From NCBI RefSeq assembly GCF_028553765.1, contig NZ_CP067134.1, positions 2,213,001 to 2,277,000 of the forward strand: a stretch of DNA of 64,000 bases, read 5' to 3'. Both the position numbers and the translations under genes were made by a program. The notes beneath the pieces are model-generated. The model was not told the DNA's origin. It ran no database searches and saw nothing but the letters and a program-made list of their open reading frames with translations. Origin of the DNA: Paracoccus stylophorae. Lineage in GTDB: Bacteria > Pseudomonadota > Alphaproteobacteria > Rhodobacterales > Rhodobacteraceae. This document shows positions 18,330-25,827 of this stretch, piece after piece (position 1 is the stretch's first letter; every line of letters begins with the position of its first letter).

Positions 18330-19180
18330 GCCGCCGCCTTCAGATCGGCCCGCGCATCGCGAATGATCGCCCAAGCGGAGTGCAGGAACAGTCCGGCGAT
18401 ACCGAAGGCGACGATAAGGTCGGGCCACGCGCTGCCCAGCCACGCTACGAGACCGGCGGCGATGACGACCGCCGCATTGCCGATGGCGTCGTTGCGCGAG
18501 AATAGCCAGACGGCCCGCATGTTCGCGTCGCCCTTGCGGAACCGCAGCAGCGGCAGAACGGAGACGACATTGACGACAAGGGCGATCATGCCGAGCAGGC
18601 CCATGAGACCTGCATCCGGCGTCGTCCGTTCGAAGACCCGGACGATCGTCGTGCCGAGGACGCCAAGACCGAGGAGCCCGAGGAAAATGCCCTGGATCAG
18701 GGCCGACCGAGCCCGCCAGGCGAGGCTCCAGCCAATGGCCAGCAGGCCGAGGAAGGTGATCGCGCCATCGCCGATGAAATCGAGCGCATCGGCCTTCACG
18801 GCCTGTGATCCGGCGATGAATCCGCCGATCATTTCAAGGACGCCGTAACCCACGTTCAGGATCACGACGATCCAGAGAGCGCGTCGGTAGGCCGGATCCT
18901 GATGAGCCGGATTCGGCGGAATATCTCCATCGCCCTCGATCCGGTCGAAGCCGTAACCGGTCACCGCAACGGCCTTTTCGATATCTGGCAGGCGCGCCTC
19001 GGAGGCGTTCAGTGTCATGATGTGCGTTGCGGCCGACACCTTCACATCGTCGGGCGCTACTCCGGCCGACTGCGCCGCCCGTTCAATCTGCGCGGCATCC
19101 TTTGCGCAATCCATACCGGAAACCCGGTAACGGAAGGGCGGGGCATCAGCCGTCGATCCGGCTCTTTCGGTGTTGGCCAT
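18326..19180 (-). CDS. Heavy-metal exporter: N-terminal HMA domain fused to CDF membrane domain
   Basis: 284 aa with start at 19180 (MANTERAG). Residues about 15-85 form an HMA-like domain (YRVSGMDCAKDAAQIERAA), but the second cysteine of the usual CxxC is missing (MDCAKD). Six membrane helices follow, with the CDF metal motifs VKADALDFIGDGA and FSRNDAIGNAAVV. There is no C-terminal cytoplasmic domain. Zn, Cd or Co are the likely substrates. Transcribed divergently from the ArsR-type gene. Confidence 0.85.
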   Translation of the reverse strand: MANTERAGSTADAPPFRYRVSGMDCAKDAAQIERAAQSAGVAPDDVKVSAATHIMTLNASEARLPDIEKAVAVTGYGFDRIEGDGDIPPNPAHQDPAYRRALWIVVILNVGYGVLEMIGGFIAGSQAVKADALDFIGDGAITFLGLLAIGWSLAWRARSALIQGIFLGLLGLGVLGTTIVRVFERTTPDAGLMGLLGMIALVVNVVSVLPLLRFRKGDANMRAVWLFSRNDAIGNAAVVIAAGLVAWLGSAWPDLIVAFGIAGLFLHSAWAIIRDARADLKAAA

Positions 19181-19218
19181 GGTCGCGCTATTCCTGCTAG
19201 GATGAATCGAAGAACAAC

Positions 19219-19238
19219 ATATCAGCGAGGAGTGATAT
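19219..19238. promoter_or_regulatory. Operator-like dyad between the ArsR gene and the CDF operon
   Basis: Perfect inverted repeat ATATCA (19219-19224) and TGATAT (19233-19238) around an 8-bp centre containing the GAGGAG ribosome site. The right arm includes the ArsR-gene ATG. A 56-bp divergent gap with such a dyad is the usual place for an ArsR/CmtR-type repressor to control itself and the CDF-lspA-P450 operon. Assignment is by position and symmetry only. Confidence 0.6.
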
Positions 19239-19581
19239 GGTGCAAATCGTCGATGACCGCAAGAGCGCGACCATCGAGCGACGGGCGAAATTGTTCCGCG
19301 GCTTCGCGGACCCGAGCCGCCTGGCCATTCTCGGTGCACTTTGCAATGAGCCATTGGCCGTTCACGAGATCGTCGAGCGGACGGAACTATCGCAACCCAA
19401 CGTCTCCAACCACCTGAGGTGCCTGCTGGACTGCGGGCTTGTCGCCAGCGACCGCGATGGGCGCTTCATCCGCTACCGTATCAGCAGCCCGCGCATCACG
19501 GTCCTTCTGAGCGATGTGGACGCACTTCTCGACGTGGTCGCGGAAGGCGTTGAGGCGTGTGACAATTATCGTGGGGCGTAA
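19237..19581 (+). CDS. ArsR/SmtB-family metal-sensing repressor (CmtR/CadC-like)
   Basis: 114 aa. Winged helix-turn-helix with helix alpha-R LSQPNVSNHLRCLLDCGLV near residues 49-67 and a wing DGRFIRYRI. Cysteines occur near residue 60 (LRCLLDC) and close to the C-terminus (EACDNY), a layout like the Cd/Pb sensor CmtR, which uses two helix cysteines and one tail cysteine. The metal would release it from the adjacent dyad and open the CDF operon. The exact metal cannot be told from sequence. Confidence 0.87.
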   Translation: MVQIVDDRKSATIERRAKLFRGFADPSRLAILGALCNEPLAVHEIVERTELSQPNVSNHLRCLLDCGLVASDRDGRFIRYRISSPRITVLLSDVDALLDVVAEGVEACDNYRGA

Positions 19582-19628
19582 AAGGTCGAATTTTGACCGG
19601 CACACGCAGCATCGCGAACCTTAGCGCT

Positions 19629-19651
19629 TTGTCGGCACAGCTTGCCGACAA
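19629..19651. repeat. 9-bp perfect inverted repeat
   Basis: TTGTCGGCA (19629-19637) and TGCCGACAA (19643-19651) around a 5-nt loop, 48 bp after the ArsR gene stop. No T run follows, so it is a weak terminator candidate at best. Confidence 0.5.
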
Positions 19652-19698
19652 GTAGAACAGTCGGTTCGCGATCGCCACGCCAGTCCGATCCTTGAGCC

Positions 19699-19773
19699 TC
19701 ATAACCCGACTAGAATACCGCCCCCTAGCAACACATAGGCGATCATGGCGAGCCAGAATAGCACCTTCTCGAC
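19699..19773 (-). other. Possible remnant encoding one hydrophobic helix
   Basis: On the minus strand a 24-codon stretch ending in TGA reads EKVLFWLAMIAYVLLGGGIL, a plausible single membrane helix. There is no ATG upstream in frame, only an internal GTG, and an upstream TGA closes the frame. It may be the tail of a decayed membrane protein gene or chance. Confidence 0.25.
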
Positions 19774-19794
19774 AGCGCCGCCGGTCGAAAATCA

Positions 19795-20168
19795 ATGAGA
19801 GACCTCGTCGCGGACGCAAGACTGCGCGTCGATGGGATCAATCCCACTGACGCTCATCGGGCGATGGGGCGTGGCGATGTCATTTTCGACGTGCGCGAAC
19901 CGGCAGAGCTGGAGAGCGAAGGCGCAATTGAAGGCGCGGTTCACATTCCGCGCGGCCTGGTCGAAGCGCAGGCCGATCCGACACCTGCGTGGCGAACGAG
20001 GCTCTGGCCGCGCAGCGCGATGGCGAGGGCCGTGTTCACGCTCTCTGTGCGTCCGGCGCGAGCGCGGCCCTTGCCGCCGACAGCCTGCGCCAGATGGGCT
20101 ATGGCACCACCGTGATCGAAGGCGGTCTGGCGGGCTGGAAAAAGGCGGACCTGCCGCTTCGCGCCTGA
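19795..20168 (+). pseudogene. Rhodanese-domain protein, frameshifted
   Basis: The first 62 or so codons read as a rhodanese N-terminus (DVIFDVREPAELESEGAIEG). Near 19981-19984 the frame must shift by one to continue as ANEALAAQRDGEG, active-site loop ALCASGAS, and GYGTTVIEGGLAGWKKADLP, ending TGA at 20166-20168. The total of 374 nt fits one lost base. Without the shift the ORF ends at 20115 and lacks the catalytic cysteine. A real pseudogene or a sequencing error are both possible. It would act in sulfur transfer. Confidence 0.75.
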
Positions 20169-20247
20169 CACTGATACAAACGCTGAAGCGATGTTTTCCG
20201 GGCCTCGGCTGGGAACGACGCAACCCTTTTAATGACGGAGTATCACT

Positions 20248-21792
20248 ATGAGACGCCGAAAGTTTCTTACCCTCGCCGCAGCCTCCCTCGCGACCCCTGC
20301 ACTTAATATCAGCCGGGCGTGGGCCGCCGAGCCCGGCGCGCCCTTGCGGATACCGGAGGTCATGGAGATCGGCCCCGGCGCAGGCAACACACTCGATGCG
20401 ATACGCGGAACACGCGACTTCATCGCAGGCGCGGCGTCGGAAACCTGGGGCTACTCGCAGGATTACCTCGGGCCGCTGCTGAGGTTCCGGCGCGGGCGCA
20501 CCGCAAACATAAGTGTCACGAACCGTCTCGATGAACCGATCACGGCTCACTGGCACGGCATGCACGTGCCGGGCTATCTCGACGGTGGGCCGCAACTTGC
20601 TTTCGGCCCGGGCGAGACTTGGGCGCCGGAATTACCGGTCGATCACCCGGCGGCAACGCTGTTTTACCACAGTCATGTTCACGGGCGAACAGGCCCGCAG
20701 GTCTATCGCGGGCTGGCGGGCATGATTGTCATCGACGACCCCGAGATCGACGATCCGCTGCCGCACGACTATGGCGTCAACGATTTTCCACTCATCGTGC
20801 AGGATCGACGCTTCGACCGGTCAGGCCGCGTGACCTATAGTCTTGGCATGATGGACCGGATGCACGGGTTCCAAGCGGACCAGATCCTCGTCAACGGTGT
20901 GATCCGTCCCAAGCTTACAGTTCCGGCGGGTCTGGTACGCCTGCGTATCCTGAACGCGTCGAATGCGCGCGTGTACGATTTCCGTTTCACCGATGGCAGG
21001 CAATTCCACCAGGTCGCGAGCGATGGCGGCCTACTAGATCGCCCGCTGGCCATGGCCAGCCTCCAACTCAACGGCGCCGAACGGGCCGAGATCGTGGCCG
21101 ATTTTTCGGACCGGTCACCTGTCTCTCTCGCCTCGCGCGACATCGGGATGGGTGGCATGATGAACGAGGGCACGATGGGTGACAGGGGCGGCTCCATGAT
21201 GATGGGCGATAGAGGCATGATGGGAGATCGCGGTAGGATGGGCGACCGCGGTATGATGGGGATGGGTGGAAACAGTGGTGCGCCGATCGAGATCATGTCG
21301 TTTGATGTGGGCGCAGCTGCGCCCGCCGGCCCCACCCGCCTACCCACCTCGCTGCCTTCGGATGCGCCCGCACTCGGCGATCCAGTCCGCAGGCGCAATT
21401 TCACCCTCAACATGCACACCGGGGGTATGATGCGCGGCGGCATGATGGGTGGCGACGGTCAGACGATGGGGATCAACGGCGAACCTTACGTCATGGATCG
21501 CATTGATGAGACCATCCGCGCAGGCGAAACCGAGCTTTGGCGCATTAGTACCGACATGATGATGCGGCACACGTTCCACGTTCACGGGACTTCTTTTCGG
21601 GTCGTGAGTCAGAACGGACGACCGGTCGACTCAGCGCGGATCGGTTGGAAAGACGTTGTTCGTGTGCAGGGCTCGACCGAAATCCTGCTGAGGTTCGACA
21701 AGCTGGCTTCGGAAGAGACGCCATTCATGTATCACTGCCACATCCTCGAACACGAGGATGCGGGCATGATGGGACAGTTTACGGTCACATAA
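20248..21792 (+). CDS. Tat-exported multicopper oxidase with Met-rich insert
   Basis: 514 aa. Tat signal MRRRKFLTLAAASLATPA. The four copper-ligand motifs are present: HWHG near residue 100, HSHVHG near 140, HTFHVHG near 445, and HCHILEHEDAGMM near the C-terminus (type 1 site with axial Met). Residues about 304-348 carry a Met/Gly/Asp-rich insert with repeated MGDRG, comparable in position and composition to the Met-rich regions of CueO and CopA that bind Cu(I). Probable periplasmic cuprous oxidase for copper tolerance. Last gene before the prophage module. Confidence 0.9.
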   Translation: MRRRKFLTLAAASLATPALNISRAWAAEPGAPLRIPEVMEIGPGAGNTLDAIRGTRDFIAGAASETWGYSQDYLGPLLRFRRGRTANISVTNRLDEPITAHWHGMHVPGYLDGGPQLAFGPGETWAPELPVDHPAATLFYHSHVHGRTGPQVYRGLAGMIVIDDPEIDDPLPHDYGVNDFPLIVQDRRFDRSGRVTYSLGMMDRMHGFQADQILVNGVIRPKLTVPAGLVRLRILNASNARVYDFRFTDGRQFHQVASDGGLLDRPLAMASLQLNGAERAEIVADFSDRSPVSLASRDIGMGGMMNEGTMGDRGGSMMMGDRGMMGDRGRMGDRGMMGMGGNSGAPIEIMSFDVGAAAPAGPTRLPTSLPSDAPALGDPVRRRNFTLNMHTGGMMRGGMMGGDGQTMGINGEPYVMDRIDETIRAGETELWRISTDMMMRHTFHVHGTSFRVVSQNGRPVDSARIGWKDVVRVQGSTEILLRFDKLASEETPFMYHCHILEHEDAGMMGQFTVT

Positions 21793-22035
21793 CAGGACCC
21801 CACCCGCTCGACACCGGGTGTCGTCAAGAGCTTACGTCTTCTTGCGGCGTTCTATCAGGTGTCGGTGTCGCCTTGTTGAAACGCATTACGGAGTATGTCT
21901 AGACCCGAACGGAGAACACCTCGCTAAGCTGCGGGTCCGCCGAAGCGGCCGTTCAGTCGCTCGGCAGCATTCGTCAAAAAGGGGCTCAGGTGCAGTCGAT
22001 TGCCGCACAGATCACGAACGGCCGTTCTCGCTGTT

Positions 22036-22419
22036 TCAACCAAGGTGTTCGGTCTGGATCGCCCACTCCACTGGAAATGGCTCGAGCACTCGCGCCAGCG
22101 TGACCTCCGGCCCCTGCTTCCCGTTTAGTATCGCTTCGACGATGTCGGGGGCGAGCAAGGTCAGGCGCAGGACGCGTGTCATGTAGGAGGGCGCGATCCC
22201 CTCGCGTTCGGCAAGTTCGGCGATGGTGGCATACTCACCAGACTCCAGCATCCGCTTCCAACGAAAAGCGCGGGCCAGCGCCTTGACCAGTGAGCTGTCG
22301 GCCCTGTGCGGCTGGGTGGCGCCCTCCGGCAACTGCATTTCCTTCCGGCCGCCGCGCTTCACAATGCGGAACGGCACGTGGAGCGTCACCGTCTCAGGGA
22401 TCGGCGTCGCGCGGGTCAT
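22036..22419 (-). CDS. HTH protein of the phage recombinase module
   Basis: 127 aa. A helix-turn-helix is visible in ATIAELAEREGIAPSYMTRVL near residues 64-84, with a hydrophobic C-terminal helix (LAPDIVEAIL). Its start overlaps the recombinase stop by 4 nt, so it is the last gene of the cassette small ORF, DUF2924, serine recombinase, HTH. Perhaps a regulator or recombination directionality partner; that is inference from position. Confidence 0.7.
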   Translation of the reverse strand: MTRATPIPETVTLHVPFRIVKRGGRKEMQLPEGATQPHRADSSLVKALARAFRWKRMLESGEYATIAELAEREGIAPSYMTRVLRLTLLAPDIVEAILNGKQGPEVTLARVLEPFPVEWAIQTEHLG

Positions 22420-23223
22420 GCTGCTGCGCCCATATCGCCGGCCAGCATCTCGCGCGCGAGGTAGCCGAGGCCGTCAATGCGCAGACGAACGTTCAGCCCG
22501 CCCTCTCCAATATCCACACGCTCGACCAGCAGCGCCACGATGCGCGTCTGCTCTGCGGGGAAGAGTTCGTCCCACAGCGGATCGAAGTGCTGCAGGGCCG
22601 CGCGGGCGTCTTCCTCGGTGATGTCGTCGGCATTGGCGCGTGCCGCCTTCCGTGTCCCGGCCACGATCTCGGGTTGGCGGAACACTGCGCGGAGCTGATC
22701 AATGACGGCGGTTTCGATCTCACCAGCCGAGACACGGCCCACGGGACACGATCCGGCGCCGTGCTTCAGCACCGTCTGGCTGACATAGTAGCGGTACAGT
22801 CGGTCGCCCTTCCGGGTGTGCGTCGGCGAGAACGCGGCGCCATCGGGCCCGAACAGCAGCCCCTTCAGCAACGCCGGGGTCTCGGCGCGGGTGCGCGCGG
22901 CGCGCTTGCGCGGGCTCTCCCGCAGGATGGAATGCACCCGGTCCCATGTCTCGCGGTCGATGATCGCATCGTGCTCGCCGGGGTAGCTCTCGCCCTTGTG
23001 GACCGCCTCGCCGATGTAGGCGCGGTTGTTCAGCATCCGGTAGAGGTACTTCTTGTCGATCCGGTTGCCGCGCGGCGTGCGGATGCCGCGCTTGGCCACC
23101 CCGCGCGCCAGTTCCGTCCCCGAGCCAATCTCGAGGAAGCGCGCGAAGATCCAGCGGACGTGTTCGGCCCGTTCCTCGTCGATGACCAGCTTCCGGCTCT
23201 CGACGCGGTAGTATCCGTCTTGG

Positions 23224-24159
23224 TCAAGCGGGTCTGTCGGCCCATTTCCGGCCGTCGCGCAGCAGCGCATTGGCGAGGAGGACGAGCTTGCGCATGACGG
23301 CGGTGATCGCGAGCTTTGGTGCTTTGCCGCTTTCAAGCAGCTGCTGGTATTTTCGCTTGAGGTCTGTGTTGAAGCGGATGGCGACGAGGGCGGGCATGAA
23401 GATCGCGGCGCGCAGGCTGGCGCGTCCGCCGCGGATCATTTCCTTTCCCTTCCACTTGCCCGAACGGCGCGTGAAGGGTGCCAGCCCGGCGAGGCTCGCG
23501 GCCTGTTTCGGCTCGAGGGTGCCGAGCTCCGGCATCTCGATCAGCAGCATGCACGCGGTCACGGCGCCGATGCCGGGAATAGAGGTCAGGATGTCGAGAC
23601 GCTCGGCCAGGGCGGGGTCCGCTGCGATCAGGGTGGAGATGGTTTCGTCAACTTCGGCAAGCTGCTTCTCGATGATGGCCAGCCGCGCCTTCGCCTGGCG
23701 GCGGATCAGGCTGATCGCTGCTGTTTCAGCACGGTTTCCTGCCGCCGTCCGATCCTTGATCAGCGCCAGCCGCGCGACGTGCAACTCCCTCAGTTCGTTC
23801 ATGAGTTCGCCACGAACCGGCCGCGGCGGCAGGTCGAGTGCGAGCCCCATCCGCGCCAGCAGCATCGCATCCACCCGATCTGTCTTGGCCTGCGTGCCAG
23901 TGGCCTCCGCGAAGCGCCGCGCCTGGCGAGGATTGACCTTGACCAGCGCATGTCCCGCCTTTGCGAGCGCTTCCTCCATTCCACGATGATAGGGGCCGGT
24001 CGGCTCGTAGACGATCCGCAGTCCTTCGGTGTTGCCGATCCATTTCAGCAAGGTCTTGAACCCGGCCTTGTCGTTTCCGAAAGAGTTGTGTTGCCGATCC
24101 GAGAGCCGGAACGCGTCCAGCCGGTCTTTCGAGATGTCGATGCCGATGATATCCTGCAT
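23224..24159 (-). CDS. IS110-family transposase (DEDD recombinase), copy 1
   Basis: 311 aa. N-terminal RuvC-like DEDD domain: GIDISKDRLDA near residues 5-15, IVYEPTGPYHRGME near 49, and KTDRVDAMLLARM near 92-104. The C-terminal Tnp2 (transposase_20) domain has ILTSIPGIGAVTA near 190 and the catalytic-serine region RGGRASLRAAIFMPA near 245. The enzyme works with a structured RNA made from the element's non-coding end. Same protein as copy 2. Confidence 0.93.
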   Translation of the reverse strand: MQDIIGIDISKDRLDAFRLSDRQHNSFGNDKAGFKTLLKWIGNTEGLRIVYEPTGPYHRGMEEALAKAGHALVKVNPRQARRFAEATGTQAKTDRVDAMLLARMGLALDLPPRPVRGELMNELRELHVARLALIKDRTAAGNRAETAAISLIRRQAKARLAIIEKQLAEVDETISTLIAADPALAERLDILTSIPGIGAVTACMLLIEMPELGTLEPKQAASLAGLAPFTRRSGKWKGKEMIRGGRASLRAAIFMPALVAIRFNTDLKRKYQQLLESGKAPKLAITAVMRKLVLLANALLRDGRKWADRPA

Positions 24160-24162
24160 CCG

Positions 24163-24327
24163 TCTTTTCCTTACCTCTGCTTGTCATGCAGGCCCGAAGC
24201 CCTGCTATCCGTTCAGGTCATGAGAAAAGACGGGGGCGATCACACTACCGCACGGCCCGCAACGGCCGACCCATTCTCGATCCGTCCCCCGCCGCTGCCC
24301 GGCATATTTGGGGTGCCGGGCAGCGGC
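24163..24327 (-). ncRNA. Predicted bridge RNA of the IS110-type element, copy 1
   Basis: Mirror of the region at 40686-40850: any position p there corresponds to 65013 minus p here. Strong 5' hairpin, a target loop with GCGGTAG at 24245-24251, and a donor loop with ACGGATA at 24206-24212 and GACAAG at 24180-24185. The right target guide complements CT-ACCGC of this insertion site exactly. The left guide (ATGGG) fits this site poorly unless shifted by one base. Transcript ends are guesses. Confidence 0.7.
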
Positions 24328-24893
24328 TCCCTTATCGCAAGGAAGCCGAGGGAAGTCATAAGACAAGCCATAGGGCGGCACCCCGCCCATCCACATGCCC
24401 TTCTTTCGGCTGGCGGCGACCTTGTCGCGGATGCGCTCGGCCGTCACCTCCCGCTCGAACTGCGCGAACGAGAGCAGGATGTTCAGCGTCAACCGGCCCA
24501 TGGACGTAGTCGTGTTGAAGGACTGGGTGACCGAGACGAAGGTCACGCCGTTCCTGTCGAACACCTCGACCAGCTTGGCGAAGTCGGCAAGCGAGCGGCT
24601 GAGGCGGTCGATCTTGTAGACCACCACCACGTCGACCAATCCGTCCTCGATATCCTCCTGCAGCCGCTTCAATCCGGGCCTGTCGAGCGTCCCGCCCGAG
24701 ATCCCGCCGTCATCATACTGATCGCGGACCAGCACCCAACCCTCGGAGCGCTGGCTGGCGATGTACGCCTCGCAGGCCTCGCGCTGTGCATGCAGGCTGT
24801 TGAATTCCTGCTCCAGCCCTTCCTCGGAGGATTTGCGGGTGTAGACTGCACACCGCAGCTTGCGGACGACCTTCGATTTATCGGACGGCTTCG

Positions 24894-25433
24894 TCATGTC
24901 TCCCGGCCCTGCGCTTGCGCTTCGGGCGTTCGCGGCTGCGAACGATCCACTGGATCGTCCGCTCGCCTGCGGCGACCCCCACTCACCCCCCTGTGGTTCT
25001 TGAGGCCGAAGAAGGTCCATCCGTTCCAGCGGGTGCCGGTGATGGCGCGGGCGATGGCCGACAGCGACTTGTACGGCCGCCCCTGCCATTCGAAGCCGTC
25101 GGCGGTGACGGTGACGATATGCTCGACGCCCTGCCATTCTCGCAGGAGGCGCGTCCCCGTGATTGGTCGGTCGCGGTCGGCGCGGATGCTGCGCTTCGCC
25201 CGGTCGCCGCCGTCCAGTTCCTCGCCCAGCCGTTCAAGCCGCCGGATCGTCTCGGGTTTCAGCCCGCCATAGGCGAGTTCTTGGATGCGATACGCGATGC
25301 GGCTTTCGAGATAGCGGCGATTGAAGGGCGGCGGCTCGCTATCGAACAGGTCGCGCCACTGTTGCTTCAAGTCGGGCGTCGGCGTGGTCTTGAGCGCGGC
25401 CAGGCGCACGGGGATGGGATCGGGCTTGTTCAT
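24894..25433 (-). CDS. DUF2924 family protein of the recombinase module
   Basis: 179 aa. Start at 25433 (MNKPDPIPVRLAALKTT), overlapping the upstream small ORF stop. Typical DUF2924 content: DLFDSEPPPFNRRYLESRIAY, IRRLERLGEELD, and the C-terminal LLREWQGVEHIVTV with YKSLSAIARAITGTRWNGW. The family is regularly found next to phage serine recombinases; the function is not established. The stop overlaps the recombinase start (ATGA). Confidence 0.85.
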   Translation of the reverse strand: MNKPDPIPVRLAALKTTPTPDLKQQWRDLFDSEPPPFNRRYLESRIAYRIQELAYGGLKPETIRRLERLGEELDGGDRAKRSIRADRDRPITGTRLLREWQGVEHIVTVTADGFEWQGRPYKSLSAIARAITGTRWNGWTFFGLKNHRGVSGGRRRRADDPVDRSQPRTPEAQAQGRET

Positions 25434-25633
25434 GCATTTCTCCGGTGAGTTGGAGTTGCATGACGGCATTGGTCGGGCGGATAGTGTAGGCAACGTTCTC
25501 CAGTATCGTCAGATACTTCGCCCTTCTCCCGCATGCGCAACCGAACCAGCCCGAGCGCCAGCAGGCCGCACAGCTCAGTGCGGCGTTCTGCGGGCGTCAT
25601 CTGGTCGGGCGGCAGCGGATTGGGGCGTTTCAT
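25430..25633 (-). CDS. Small protein at the head of the recombinase module
   Basis: 67 aa (MKRPNPLPPDQMTPAERRTE...), with a helical segment LCGLLALGLVRLRMR. Translationally coupled to the DUF2924 gene by an ATGA overlap. Small ORFs with this N-terminal pattern recur upstream of DUF2924-recombinase pairs. Function unknown. Confidence 0.65.
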   Translation of the reverse strand: MKRPNPLPPDQMTPAERRTELCGLLALGLVRLRMREKGEVSDDTGERCLHYPPDQCRHATPTHRRNA

Positions 25634-25827
25634 GCGGGGCGGGTCCGGGCTGCAGGGGCTTCATCCGTAAAAAGCCACCTGCCGCGCGGGATCGGGACAG
25701 CGCTCCAGAAACGATCATGATGGATACCACTGCCGCTTCAGGTTGCGCTTCGGTCTTGTTTTGTTCGGTTGAATCGTCAGACTGGCGTTCCGCAAAGTCT
25801 AGTGAGGGCAGCAAGTAGGAGGGCCAG

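Larger units (their letters stand above)
23210..24367 (-). mobile_element. IS110-type insertion sequence, copy 1
   Basis: 1158 bp counting the CT core at both ends (AG on the plus strand at 23210-23211 and 24366-24367). Same length as the copy at 40646-41803 and, over everything I compared, the same sequence. There are no terminal inverted repeats and no target duplication beyond the CT, as usual for the family. Layout: left non-coding end of about 200 bp carrying the bridge-RNA region, then the transposase. Target reads TATGG-CT-ACCGCG in the serine recombinase gene. Confidence 0.92.
22416..24897 (-). pseudogene. Large serine recombinase (phage integrase) split by an IS110-type element
   Basis: The 5' part (24897 down to 24366) encodes the resolvase domain: RCAVYTRKSSEEG with the catalytic serine, then DGGISGG, VVVYKIDRLSRSL and FEREVTAERIRDKV. 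The 3' part (23209 down to 22416) begins YRVESRKLVIDEERAEHVRWIF and holds the recombinase domain and zinc-ribbon region. Joining the two across the element gives 1326 nt, an unbroken 441-aa frame reading VPPYG-YRVES. The prophage integrase is therefore inactivated by the insertion alone. Start at 24897 overlaps the DUF2924 stop. Confidence 0.92.

Noticed and set aside
19629..19651. Inverted repeat as terminator of the ArsR gene
   Set aside because: No T run follows; kept only as an inverted repeat.
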